IMG/VR virus record: IMGVR_UViG_3300027770_000039 | Location: 1-64,000 of that record | Strand: one strand, 5' to 3' | Source: a virus | DNA: 64,000 nucleotides | Shown here: positions 48,958-57,445 of the stretch, piece by piece | How positions within the stretch are numbered: position 1 is the stretch's first letter | Layout of the letters: each line of letters begins with the position of its first letter | Program-made: the position numbers and the translations under genes | The notes under the pieces: model-generated | What the model saw: only the letters and a program-made list of their open reading frames with translations | The model's database searches: none | Told to the model about the DNA's origin: nothing

Positions 48958-50547
48958 TTATTCGGTGACTCTTCCCCCACCTTTTTCATTTCTGCCCTCC
49001 CCAGAATTATCTGGTGAGTTGGCAGATCTTTCCTGAGTTCTTTTTCTAGAATTTAGGGCTTGTGCGGTTTGCTCAGATTTCTCCTGAGCTTTTAAATCTA
49101 CAACCTGATCCCCGCCATCTCGAGGAATCATTCCCTTCCTAATTCTAACTTCGTTAGGGGTAATTACCTGCATTCTTAAATATCTTTCATCAATTTTAGA
49201 CTGGGTGTCTTCGTCTGTTAAAGTTAATTCATTAAACTTTAGCATTACCGCATCTGTTTTTTCTAATATAATTCTATTTAATTTTTTCTCTAAAATGTCT
49301 TGTGCTGGTCTACACACCTGCTCCTTAAACATTTTATCTGCGTCTCTTGCAGAGGCTAAACTAATTCCTTCTGGAACTCCTATTTTATTTATTGGAACTC
49401 TGTGGGCTAAAAGAATTTCGTCTCTGTTGGACTTACGATACACGTTAAATGATGATTCCTGGGTTCCAGCTTCAATTGGCTCCATTTTAAATTCAACTTT
49501 TGAATCTGGGCTATCTGCTGGAAGTGGGACATACAAGGACCTATGATTTTTTCCTTTTAATCCAACTTGGAAAAATTCTAAAAGTTTACGCTCTGACTCT
49601 GGAGAGAGCTTGGCTCCCTTAACGGTAATAATATATCTAGGTACGGCTTTGTTTTCAAAATAGTCTAAATTATACTTACCAGCAAATTCATTTCCTGCAG
49701 TTGCGTTTTGTGCAGAAACAATATCTGGCAATCCATAATAATTGTTCATTGGTGTGTATTTCTTTAAATGAATAATTTCATTTGGTCTATCTGATCCATC
49801 TGCAATAGGATTTGGTGTTTCTAAATCTGCAAAGTTTCTAAAGAACACTGCCTTTCCATAAAGAAGCTGAATGAATCCGTCCCTTAGTCTACGAACACGC
49901 ATGGTTTTTGCTGGTATGTGTCCTATGTATCCAATATTACCTGCAACTGTTCTTCCTATTTCAATAAATCCATTTCCAGTTGCCTCTAGGTCAATATAGG
50001 CTTTTATTAATGTTTCTGTGAAAGTTTCTTCTTCGTTGGTTTTTTCTAGCCAAGCGTCTAAATCTTGTCTAAGCTTATTTAACTTCTTTCGAGCTCGATC
50101 TAATTGCTTTTGATCTTCAATATTATCTAGAGCATCATTTGCTTTTTTTGTTTCAACAAAAGTATACCCAAGTCCAACAATGTTGGCAACCTTTGCGTTA
50201 ATTGCTGCATAGTTGTATGGTGAAATTTCATAAATTTTAGAAAGATATTCCATGTTATATGTTGGCTCAACCAGGTCAAACATTGCGTAACCAGTAACTG
50301 CTTGCTGCATGAGGTTCTGTTGTGTGGCTGTTCCGTCTTGACCAACAAATCTTTTTGATAACTCTCTAGACATTTTTCTACGAAAGTTATTGCCCAAACC
50401 CTGAACTTTCTTTAATTCTGATTCTGTTATATTGAATGGGTCGCTGTCTAGAACAGGGGCTTTGTTATGAAATCTAGAAAAGTCTGACGAGTCTGAAATA
50501 TCTATGTTTTGAACAAAACTATTGTCTTCGTTTAGAAATTCTATCAT
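48958..50547 (-). CDS. Portal protein, 529 aa
   Basis: Pattern of siphovirus portals: VGLGYTFVETKKANDAL, ATGNGFIEIGRTVAGNIGYIGHIPAKTMRV, GPDRPNEIIHLKKYTPMNNYYGLPDIVSAQNA (read as ADGSDRPNEIIHLKKY), NAFAGKYNLDYFENKAVPRYIITVKG, ILLAHRVPINKIGVPEGISLASARDADKMFKEQV. The C-terminal helix region precedes an acidic/basic tail. Dodecameric DNA entry pore in the head. The ATG overlaps the preceding stop (ATGA). Unusual distance from terminase, see findings. Confidence 0.9.
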   Translation of the reverse strand: MIEFLNEDNSFVQNIDISDSSDFSRFHNKAPVLDSDPFNITESELKKVQGLGNNFRRKMSRELSKRFVGQDGTATQQNLMQQAVTGYAMFDLVEPTYNMEYLSKIYEISPYNYAAINAKVANIVGLGYTFVETKKANDALDNIEDQKQLDRARKKLNKLRQDLDAWLEKTNEEETFTETLIKAYIDLEATGNGFIEIGRTVAGNIGYIGHIPAKTMRVRRLRDGFIQLLYGKAVFFRNFADLETPNPIADGSDRPNEIIHLKKYTPMNNYYGLPDIVSAQNATAGNEFAGKYNLDYFENKAVPRYIITVKGAKLSPESERKLLEFFQVGLKGKNHRSLYVPLPADSPDSKVEFKMEPIEAGTQESSFNVYRKSNRDEILLAHRVPINKIGVPEGISLASARDADKMFKEQVCRPAQDILEKKLNRIILEKTDAVMLKFNELTLTDEDTQSKIDERYLRMQVITPNEVRIRKGMIPRDGGDQVVDLKAQEKSEQTAQALNSRKRTQERSANSPDNSGEGRNEKGGGRVTE

Positions 50548-50888
50548 TTGGATTTTCCTTGTCTTAACGCTTTCATTTCATCTTTATAGCTTCCAACGTC
50601 TAAAGCATCTGGGACTAATCCCCACTCTAATCTTTGTTTTTGATGCTCAAATTCTTCGTCATCTATCTTCCTTCTATTTGATAAAAATAAAGGGCTGCCT
50701 TCATAAATTCCATAAGATCTGGCTTCTCTTGCAAGAGCATCAATTCTTGATCTATTTCCTTTTAATGAGGTAATTGAAAGATAGTTGCCATCATCGTCTC
50801 CAACCCATCTTCCGTCAGGCATCTCCCAGACGTATATCCCTAGAGTTGTTTCTTCTACAGACGTTTGTTTAAAGTTTTTTATATCCAT
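50544..50888 (-). CDS. Hypothetical protein upstream of portal, 114 aa
   Basis: MDIKNFKQTSVEETTLGIYVWEMPDGRWVGDDDGNYLSITSLKGNRSRIDALAREARSYG: a small WxxDDDG beta part followed by helices; C-terminal KALRQGKSK. It overlaps the portal start by 4 nt. Position just before the portal matches small head genes in related phages; function unknown. Confidence 0.6.
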   Translation of the reverse strand: MDIKNFKQTSVEETTLGIYVWEMPDGRWVGDDDGNYLSITSLKGNRSRIDALAREARSYGIYEGSPLFLSNRRKIDDEEFEHQKQRLEWGLVPDALDVGSYKDEMKALRQGKSK

Positions 50889-50951
50889 TGTTCCCTAAGT
50901 TTACCATTATTTCAAAATAAAGTCCAGATCTTTGCCATATTCTAAATATAT

Positions 50952-52652
50952 TTAAATATTTTGTACCACTATCCAGTCAGAATTGAAATAATCAACCGAC
51001 AGCTCTGACATTTTACCTAGCTGATCTTCAATAATTGTACCTTGGGAAGATACATATTTATTAAAATGATCCTGAACTTTTTCGGCACTCAGGGCTGATT
51101 CATAAGTAGCCAAATTCTGATATAGGCTTTGCCCTCCCAAAACGCTAGATTTATTAATAGAAATTTCTCCATATATGCTATTTTCAAAAACAATAACAAC
51201 GTGGTAAAGAGAATCTTTTAAAAACAAATTATTTATATTAGTCTGGCTTGTCTTATCTACCCCATTAACGTATATCTTGGATATATTGCTTTTAGATATT
51301 GTATTGCTTGACCAAGTAAGGCTACTTGCGCTGTACCCGCTTGTAGCAACAGATGTAACCAACCCTCCATTTTGAATAGAATACGGTGTATAAAAAAACT
51401 CTATCGATTTTGTTGGGGTTGTCGTATTTATATAAAACGATGAAAGATTTTTTAAGCTGATGCCGTTTCTGTTATCTGTAGAAAGTATTTCATATTTGTT
51501 ATTGCTTACAGGGATGTCTTGCTGGCTGGCTATATAATTAGAGGAATTTTTTGAATAAATTTTTTGATTATTGTAAAAGCTTATGGATAAAAATTTTAAG
51601 GATGGAAGGTATACGCTATCGTCTGATGTTGTAAAATAAACCCTAATATATAAATTTCTTGTTTGACTAAAAGAGCTTAATGAATACTGGGGTACGGGTT
51701 GGCCATTAACGCAAGATTGATAGTTTTGTCCATCTATACTTACCGAAACAGATATTCCATTATCCCCGTCCCATTCAATTCTTGAAGAGTTCATTTCTGG
51801 TCCGCTTGGGATTGTAATAAAATCCTCAATAACAATAGACTGTGAATCTCCGTTTCCCTTTACAACACCGATAAATTCTTTTTGAGAGTTATAGTATAAA
51901 TTATTATCGTTAATAAAATACTGCCATGATTTATTGGCTGGATAGGAATAAGAATACTTTGTTGAAATTGATTTATCTGTAAGTTCAAAAAAATTACCTT
52001 GGTCTGGGTAAACTATTTGAGTAGGGCTTAAAGATTTATTTTCTAAATAATGAGATAAAACCTGATCTTTAGTCAAAGAATTTCTATAAAAAGATACACA
52101 ATTTAAGAGCATATAGTCTAAACTATTATTAACTGGTCCTGACTTCATTGTAATAGATTGATTTGAAAAAGAAAACCCAGACAGATCTTTTTCTGCTTCT
52201 ATCTTTCCATCTATATACAGTATAATTTTATTCTTATTGTATACTGCAACTATATATATAGATTTTTTTAAGAAAGGAACAGTGTACTCTATATGCTTTG
52301 TACCTATTGAAAATACTATATTACCTTTTTTATAAAATAGTCCTATATCATTAGAAGAGTCTCCTACAATTGGTATTTCTAAAGAAGAGGTAGTATTTAC
52401 CCTAACCCAGCATTCTATAGAAAATTGATCATCGGAAAAATTTTTAGTCGCAATTCCATCTATATCTATGTAGGTAATGGCGGCAGTTCCAGAAAGTTTT
52501 GAAGAGTTTTCTGCACCAATAACTAGTGGTAAATTTGTGTTATCTACCGATCCGAATATTGATACCTGATTGTCAAATCCAGAAATATCATCTGTTCCGC
52601 TTGGCCAAAAAGCCAGCGGGTTGTCTGATAAAACTCTAAGATTATACGACAT
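50952..52652 (-). CDS. LamG-type (concanavalin-like) tail/appendage protein, 566 aa
   Basis: Two jelly-roll domains: first about 60-210 with SIECWVRVNTTSS...IYIVAVYNKNKIILYIDGKIEAEKDLSG, second about 410-540 with KSIEFFYTPYSIQNGG and LYHVVIVFENSIYGEISINKSS. Such LamG/ConA domains bind glycans and are frequent on phage appendages. N-terminus begins MSYNLRVLSDNPLAFWPSG, a common start of this class. It follows the accessory cassette and lacks a Shine-Dalgarno; a TGGTACAAT box ends 6 nt before the ATG. Confidence 0.7.
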   Translation of the reverse strand: MSYNLRVLSDNPLAFWPSGTDDISGFDNQVSIFGSVDNTNLPLVIGAENSSKLSGTAAITYIDIDGIATKNFSDDQFSIECWVRVNTTSSLEIPIVGDSSNDIGLFYKKGNIVFSIGTKHIEYTVPFLKKSIYIVAVYNKNKIILYIDGKIEAEKDLSGFSFSNQSITMKSGPVNNSLDYMLLNCVSFYRNSLTKDQVLSHYLENKSLSPTQIVYPDQGNFFELTDKSISTKYSYSYPANKSWQYFINDNNLYYNSQKEFIGVVKGNGDSQSIVIEDFITIPSGPEMNSSRIEWDGDNGISVSVSIDGQNYQSCVNGQPVPQYSLSSFSQTRNLYIRVYFTTSDDSVYLPSLKFLSISFYNNQKIYSKNSSNYIASQQDIPVSNNKYEILSTDNRNGISLKNLSSFYINTTTPTKSIEFFYTPYSIQNGGLVTSVATSGYSASSLTWSSNTISKSNISKIYVNGVDKTSQTNINNLFLKDSLYHVVIVFENSIYGEISINKSSVLGGQSLYQNLATYESALSAEKVQDHFNKYVSSQGTIIEDQLGKMSELSVDYFNSDWIVVQNI

Positions 52653-52658
52653 GATTAA

Positions 52659-52667
52659 ATTGTACCA
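52659..52667 (-). promoter_or_regulatory. Leaderless promoter TGGTACAAT
   Basis: TGGTACAAT, then 6 nt and ATG (52650-52652), no ribosome-binding site, in the 25-nt gap after the dehydrogenase gene. Third member of the same leaderless arrangement. Confidence 0.55.
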
Positions 52668-52677
52668 TCAAGGAATT

Positions 52678-53367
52678 TTAATATCCGCCCACGTGAAAGA
52701 CCTGGCCCGACAAGCTGGAAGACTTTTCGTCAAAAAGTAACTCTACTAGATTTGCTATATCGGTTACAGTATACTCTTTCGGAACAACTTGACCTAGTAA
52801 TAAAGTTTGAAAATAAATTTCTGGCATAAATTTTGTAAATCTAGTTCTTATTGGTCCTGGGGCTATACAGTTTGGCCTAATTTTAGTACCGCATACTTGT
52901 TTAGCTAAAGACCTTGTGTATGTTTCTAAAGCTGCTTTTGATGCTGAATACATAGACTCTGAATTTATTTGATGCGCCGCTAAGCTTGATATGTTAACTA
53001 TTGGAGTATGTTTCTCTGGGTCTACAAGAGCAAGAAATTTAGATATAACATTATAGGGACCTAAAACGTTGACATTCATCATTTGCTCAACTTGTGGAAA
53101 AATTTCTCCATAAGCGGGTGATGGCCAGTAAGCACCAGCACAGTTTACAATTCCAGAAATAACAATATTTCTTTCTTTAATTGATTTAAATAAACTTTCT
53201 AGTTTTTCCTGATCAACAATATCTGTTTGTATGTACTCAAAGGTATCGCTATTATCAGAGTTTCTGACGTGCCTTCCAACTCCAATAACTTCGTGCCCTA
53301 AAGAGACTAGCCTTTTGGCAACTTCATTTCCAATTCCTCTGACTGCTCCTACTACTAAAACCGTCAT
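52678..53367 (-). CDS. Short-chain dehydrogenase/reductase
   Basis: 229 aa Rossmann enzyme. TVLVVGAVRGIGNEVAKRL is the NAD(P) glycine motif (TGxxxGIG variant); IVNCAGAYWP corresponds to NNAG; catalytic Ser in VNISSLAAHQ and Tyr/Lys in SMYSASKAALET (YxxxK). Typical length for classical SDRs. It oxidises or reduces hydroxyl/keto groups, which fits beside hydroxylases and a glycosyltransferase. Overlaps the upstream 2OG gene by 4 nt. Substrate unknown. Confidence 0.92.
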   Translation of the reverse strand: MTVLVVGAVRGIGNEVAKRLVSLGHEVIGVGRHVRNSDNSDTFEYIQTDIVDQEKLESLFKSIKERNIVISGIVNCAGAYWPSPAYGEIFPQVEQMMNVNVLGPYNVISKFLALVDPEKHTPIVNISSLAAHQINSESMYSASKAALETYTRSLAKQVCGTKIRPNCIAPGPIRTRFTKFMPEIYFQTLLLGQVVPKEYTVTDIANLVELLFDEKSSSLSGQVFHVGGY

Positions 53368-54017
53368 TCTGTGCCATCCGAATAGTATGGCTTAGATCTA
53401 TTGTGATACCAATTTGGAAGAGCGTATCTAATTCCAGAAGTTATTGCCGATACTTCGTGGACGTATATGTAATTAGAAGGGAAGAACAATAAACTTCCTG
53501 CTTCTGGTTTTAAACTTACACCTGCATGTTCAAATTTAATATTTCCTCCTTCGTAATCATCGTTTAAATAAAGAAGTGCTGATAAAACTCTGCTGCTAAT
53601 TCCGTGGTCAGAATGTGCTGGCAAAAAGCCAGATTCCTTATACTTTAAAAGATGCATTGTTTTTTCTCTTGATTTAATATTTTTTTGAGAGTATGGATAA
53701 ATAGAAAAATAGTCTTGCAATCCTTTTTCTAATGCCCCAAATAAAACATCTGATATTTCTTTTTGTTCTTGATAAAATAGATCATCTTTTGAAATATCTT
53801 CAGATTTTGGGATAAACTTTTGCCAACAAAAAACAGTTTTTTCTTTTCCGCCGTGATCGTAATCCCAGGGTTGCCAGCCTCTTACATAAAGAGAATTGTA
53901 TCCAACAGACTCACTTCTTTTTATTTCTAAATCTTCAATTTTTTTAATTAGAGACTTAGGGTCTGGTATTATATTTTTATAATAAGCCATTCCTAGGGAA
54001 AGAATTTCTCTATTCAT
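53364..54017 (-). CDS. 2OG-Fe(II) oxygenase, prolyl-4-hydroxylase-like, 217 aa
   Basis: Ligands H135-x-D137 (PAHSDHG), H187 (YVHEV) and R197 (GIRYALPNWY); between them ALLYLNDDYEGGNIKFE, the family strand. N-terminal region has a YDHGGKEKTVFCWQKF segment. One of two P4H-like enzymes in tandem here; they share the NDDYEGG strand with the genes at 2858 and 12656. The ATG overlaps the tandem partner by 1 nt. Confidence 0.86.
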   Translation of the reverse strand: MNREILSLGMAYYKNIIPDPKSLIKKIEDLEIKRSESVGYNSLYVRGWQPWDYDHGGKEKTVFCWQKFIPKSEDISKDDLFYQEQKEISDVLFGALEKGLQDYFSIYPYSQKNIKSREKTMHLLKYKESGFLPAHSDHGISSRVLSALLYLNDDYEGGNIKFEHAGVSLKPEAGSLLFFPSNYIYVHEVSAITSGIRYALPNWYHNRSKPYYSDGTE

Positions 54018-54565
54018 TAAAATACTCCAAAATCTGGGTCGGCAAAGTCCATCTTTGTGGATTGCATGTAAAGCGCAGTAAATCTATTTCCTTTAGTTAT
54101 TTCTTTTACTCCGTGCAGATAATCATATTTATTTCCTGGGAAAAAAATAGCTGATAGGGATTTTGGTCTGTGCTCAAAATTTTGTTTAGGAAAATAGATT
54201 TCTCCACCTTCATAATCATCGTTTAAGTAAATTACAGTGCTGTATTCTATAAATGGTTCTTTTTCAATTGCATCAATATGAGGACTTCCACTTTGCCCTG
54301 GTTGCCACCATGATCCAAAAGCCTTGGTAACAATTACATTATCTTTTAAATTAAAAAATTCTTTTTGTATATGGTTTGCTCTTACTGAATATTTTTTAAG
54401 AATATCCATTACTCTATTATTGTATGGAAAAGCAGTTCCACCATTTCTATCTTTATAATACTCTGGGTACGGGTTTCTTTTTGAAGGAGATTGCATCTCT
54501 TCTATCAGGGCAAATGCATCTTGTTCTGATATAAAATCTTCTACAATTTTTATCATGCTGTTCAA
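54017..54565 (-). CDS. 2OG-Fe(II) oxygenase, prolyl-4-hydroxylase-like, 182 aa
   Basis: Ligands H96-x-D98 (SPHIDAI), H151 (YLHGV) and R161 (GNRFTAL); strand VIYLNDDYEGGEIYFP. Start TTG 54563-54565 has AAAGGAG seven nt upstream; an ATG three codons in is an alternative. It is directly after the GlcNAc-transferase-like gene, with a 4-nt overlap. Together they can act on the same target. Confidence 0.86.
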   Translation of the reverse strand: MNSMIKIVEDFISEQDAFALIEEMQSPSKRNPYPEYYKDRNGGTAFPYNNRVMDILKKYSVRANHIQKEFFNLKDNVIVTKAFGSWWQPGQSGSPHIDAIEKEPFIEYSTVIYLNDDYEGGEIYFPKQNFEHRPKSLSAIFFPGNKYDYLHGVKEITKGNRFTALYMQSTKMDFADPDFGVF

Positions 54566-55383
54566 TTTATTACTCCTTTAAAGTTTAAATATCTTTCTCC
54601 GCCAACTTTGTCTGTTAATGAACCAGAAGGATCATACAAAACATCGTTTGTTGAAAATGGTAGACTTGATATTTCTAATCCAAACACCTGTTTAATGCTG
54701 GAACTCCATTTACTCACAAACTCATTATACCCGTGATATATAGAAAAAGGCAAATATTCGACCTTATCTAACTCAATTGTTTTATTTTTAAAAAAAGTTG
54801 TAGGAAGGGCAAAGATTTTTGTAAAATTAAAATATATAGCTAAATGTTCTCTTTCTCCATGATATTTTAAATAACCTGGCAATTTGTTATATAAAAAAGA
54901 CTTAGATTTTGTAAAAATAAAATCTTTATCTATATATTTTGTCAATGTGTCTTCAGAGATAGGCTCTTTTTTATATGAAACAATAAATGGGTTTTCTAAA
55001 TATGGTATAAGTCTGTGATTTCCAGAAATTATACAATCTTCATTGAGGCTGAGTAGTTCTATTTTTTGAACTAGATCTTCGTCCCAATTTTTATTTAGGC
55101 TTACCCCATCTCCAATTAGCAAAAAGTATTCTTTTTTGAAAAGTCTATACCCTTCTTGTTTATGCAAAATTGGGCTTTTAATGCTATCCCATTTTACATA
55201 TTTGTAATAAATTTTTACATTTGAATAGTTAGACTTTAAACTTTTTTTTCTATCAATATTGTTTTGATCAATTATATAAAAAAATAAATTGTTTAATCCA
55301 CTGGAATTTTCTATATTTTTTTCAACTAATTCTATTAAATCTTTATTTTGAAAAGAATACAAAACTATGCCAATATCTTTCAT
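54562..55383 (-). CDS. Glycosyltransferase-like, GlcNAc-transferase (GNT/Skp1-type) pattern
   Basis: 273 aa. The order IGIVLYSFQNKDLIELVEKNIENSSGLNNLFFYIIDQN, then SIKSPILHKQEGYRLFKKEYFLLIGDGVSLNKNWDEDLVQKI, resembles the GNT family (PF11397-type) of GT-A folds that includes the Dictyostelium Skp1 hydroxyproline GlcNAc-transferase: I.S..d, dQ, L..EYFL.iD, WD.dL. The usual DSH metal site is changed to GDG. I infer UDP-GlcNAc or similar donor; acceptor unknown. Genes on both sides are overlapping and oxidative (oxygenases and SDR). Confidence 0.55.
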   Translation of the reverse strand: MKDIGIVLYSFQNKDLIELVEKNIENSSGLNNLFFYIIDQNNIDRKKSLKSNYSNVKIYYKYVKWDSIKSPILHKQEGYRLFKKEYFLLIGDGVSLNKNWDEDLVQKIELLSLNEDCIISGNHRLIPYLENPFIVSYKKEPISEDTLTKYIDKDFIFTKSKSFLYNKLPGYLKYHGEREHLAIYFNFTKIFALPTTFFKNKTIELDKVEYLPFSIYHGYNEFVSKWSSSIKQVFGLEISSLPFSTNDVLYDPSGSLTDKVGGERYLNFKGVIN

Positions 55384-56060
55384 TCAAACAGATCCGTAAA
55401 AATACTATCTTCATTCATTGGTCCCTTTGGAACTAATATAATATCATAGGCAATTGTCATTCTTGGCTCATCCCCGTACCAGTCGTCTCTGCCATGTGGG
55501 TTGCCAGTTTCTGATAAAATAGCTCTATTGTTTTTATTAATATTTTCAAAAATATCTTTATTGTTGATTTTATAATAAGTAATCGAAGGTTCTGCTTTTA
55601 CGCAGTAGAATCCATGTAGCTGTGGAAATCCTGAACCGTCCATATGGTCGTGGAAAAACGAACTGTCTTTTCTTGGGTCTACCGAATGGACGTTGTTAAT
55701 TATTTTTTTATCTAAATTAAACCAACCATGGGTAATAAATTTTGACGAATTGTCGTTATAGCCATAGTACTCGCAAGCTTCTCTTGTCATGTCAGCAATA
55801 GCTTCTTTTAACTTTTTTATTTCTGGGTTGTCAAATTCCCAAATATTATACCTGTCACTATTTTTTGTAGCAATAGCATCCAGAATTCCTGGGTCTTGAG
55901 CTAGGGCTTTATTTAAGCCTTCTCCCATTTCTTTCCTTGCCTGTTCAACTAATTCATTATTTTTTTCTAACAAAAAACTATAAAGATTTTCTAAATTATT
56001 ATCTAAAGTTCTTTCAAAAAATTTATGATCTTTTTTTTCTTTCATAGAAGTGGTATCCAA
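55380..56060 (-). CDS. Oxygenase-like beta-helix protein, paralogue B, 226 aa
   Basis: H137-D-H139 (FFHDHMDG), H189 (NPHGRDDW) and R200 (PRMTIAYDI) in the ligand order of 2OG-Fe(II) enzymes of the HxH type. It shares HGFYCVKAEPSITYYK and the RxTIAYDI end with the neighbouring gene 56042-56692, so it arose by duplication. The N-terminus KFFERTLDNNLENLYSFLLEKN is also common to both. Function presumed hydroxylation; this subgroup is not the NDDYEGG one. Confidence 0.65.
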   Translation of the reverse strand: MDTTSMKEKKDHKFFERTLDNNLENLYSFLLEKNNELVEQARKEMGEGLNKALAQDPGILDAIATKNSDRYNIWEFDNPEIKKLKEAIADMTREACEYYGYNDNSSKFITHGWFNLDKKIINNVHSVDPRKDSSFFHDHMDGSGFPQLHGFYCVKAEPSITYYKINNKDIFENINKNNRAILSETGNPHGRDDWYGDEPRMTIAYDIILVPKGPMNEDSIFTDLFE

Positions 56061-56692
56061 TGCTGAGGACTTGCTTTTGCCTCAATGATAGAATTTAATG
56101 GCATAATATCATAAGCAATTGTAATTCTTGGTCCTTCCCAGTCCCAACTTCCCATAGCATGAGGGTGACCCATTTCTGAAACAATCATTCTGTTATCTAT
56201 ATTGTGATTTTCAGTTTCTTTTTCAAAAACTTTGTAATAAGTAATTGATGGTTCTGCTTTTACGCAATAAAATCCGTGAAAATAAGGAGCATAAGGACCT
56301 CCATGATCGTGCCAATCTAGTTTTCCAACTTCTGCATAATTTATGTTAAACCATCCTTGCACCATGTATTGCTGTTTATCAAAATCAATATCATAATAAG
56401 AACAAGCTTCTTTTATTACATCAGAAAGCTCTTTATACAGTTTGTAAATTCCTGGATGATAAAATTGAAAAACATTGTAGTCTCTCCATTTTATAGTAGA
56501 AACACTACCAGACTCTTTCCAATAGTCTGACTTGCCCACTTCTGTAATACCTTTAATGCTTAAATTTTCAATTTTAGAATATTGATCTTGTAAAAATAAA
56601 GACAAATCTTGTAAATCATTATCTAAAATCCTTTCAAAAAACTTGTGAGGTTTTCCGCTAGGTTTATTTTTTCCAGATAGGAAGTATTCCAT
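56042..56692 (-). CDS. Oxygenase-like beta-helix protein, paralogue A, 216 aa
   Basis: H128-D-H130 (DWHDHGGPY), H176/H178 (GHPHAM) and R189 (PRITIAYDI). Shares blocks with paralogue B and, at lower level, with 58834-59394 (YKTFNFFGMYHKEIYKLY versus YNVFQFYHPGIYKLY and the C-terminal xWIPLx). The mixed HxD/H..R pattern is a 2OG-Fe(II) type site. The C-terminal QHWIPLL end is retained in the degenerate third copy. Overlaps paralogue B by 19 nt. Confidence 0.65.
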   Translation of the reverse strand: MEYFLSGKNKPSGKPHKFFERILDNDLQDLSLFLQDQYSKIENLSIKGITEVGKSDYWKESGSVSTIKWRDYNVFQFYHPGIYKLYKELSDVIKEACSYYDIDFDKQQYMVQGWFNINYAEVGKLDWHDHGGPYAPYFHGFYCVKAEPSITYYKVFEKETENHNIDNRMIVSEMGHPHAMGSWDWEGPRITIAYDIMPLNSIIEAKASPQHWIPLL

Positions 56693-57445
56693 TTATTTCT
56701 CTTTTCTTGTGTAGTTTTTTCTTTTCCATATAAAATCTTTATAATATGAATATATTGATATTCTTCTTTTTTCTTCTTTGATTTTTTTTACCACTATGTC
56801 TTCTTTGGAGTAATCCAATGACATTTCCCAGTTTTCTCTTTTAAATGGAAAAACTTGAAATATAGGCGTTCCTTTTTTAATAGTTCCCATAAAATTTCTT
56901 TTTAGAAAAAATGCTGTAAATACTGGTGCGTTCCATTCATCGGAGTCTATAACTCCAGAAAGAGTGGTAAATGGAAGATCATGTCTATTGTGTGGGTGTG
57001 TAATTAAAATAGAATACCCTGGTGGAGTTTCGCAATGCCAAGGAATTTTCCAGCCATAATGCATTGGATGGTGTTCATGTGGAACTGCAACTTCTATCAT
57101 GTTTCTTTTATCTACTAGCATAAAATTATTTGTATTTTTAATAGAAGGAAACCCATTTTTATCTAAACTTACCTCAATATCATCTTCTAGGCAAAACATA
57201 TAACCTGCTGTTAAGGAATCAAAAAATGGCATACATAATTTAGTAGAGCCAGCGCTACCGTCTGTTCCTCTATCATTTACTGGAAACAACCTTAGCAAAT
57301 CATTTGAGGTTTGAAATCTGGAAAGCTTTTTATACCACTCTGGCAAATTATTTATGGCAGGAGAGGGTGCGTCATAGTCTTTTGGTTCAAAATTAAGATT
57401 AACCTCTGCTGGGGTGAATTTAATTATTAAATTATTATCACTCAT
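56693..57445 (-). CDS. Unnamed-family paralogue 1 (DUF6065-like), 250 aa
   Basis: Shares with the gene at 58121-58852: NLPEWYKK, FFDSLTAGYMFCLEDDIEVS, IPWHCETPPGYSILITHPHN, SGVIDSDEWNAPVFTAFFLK and GTPIFQVFPFKRENWE. The proteins look like all-beta cupin-type folds; in my memory they resemble DUF6065 proteins of phages, but this is uncertain. No metal-ligand pattern is clear. The order of genes in the cassette alternates them with oxygenase-like copies. Confidence 0.5.
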   Translation of the reverse strand: MSDNNLIIKFTPAEVNLNFEPKDYDAPSPAINNLPEWYKKLSRFQTSNDLLRLFPVNDRGTDGSAGSTKLCMPFFDSLTAGYMFCLEDDIEVSLDKNGFPSIKNTNNFMLVDKRNMIEVAVPHEHHPMHYGWKIPWHCETPPGYSILITHPHNRHDLPFTTLSGVIDSDEWNAPVFTAFFLKRNFMGTIKKGTPIFQVFPFKRENWEMSLDYSKEDIVVKKIKEEKRRISIYSYYKDFIWKRKNYTRKEK

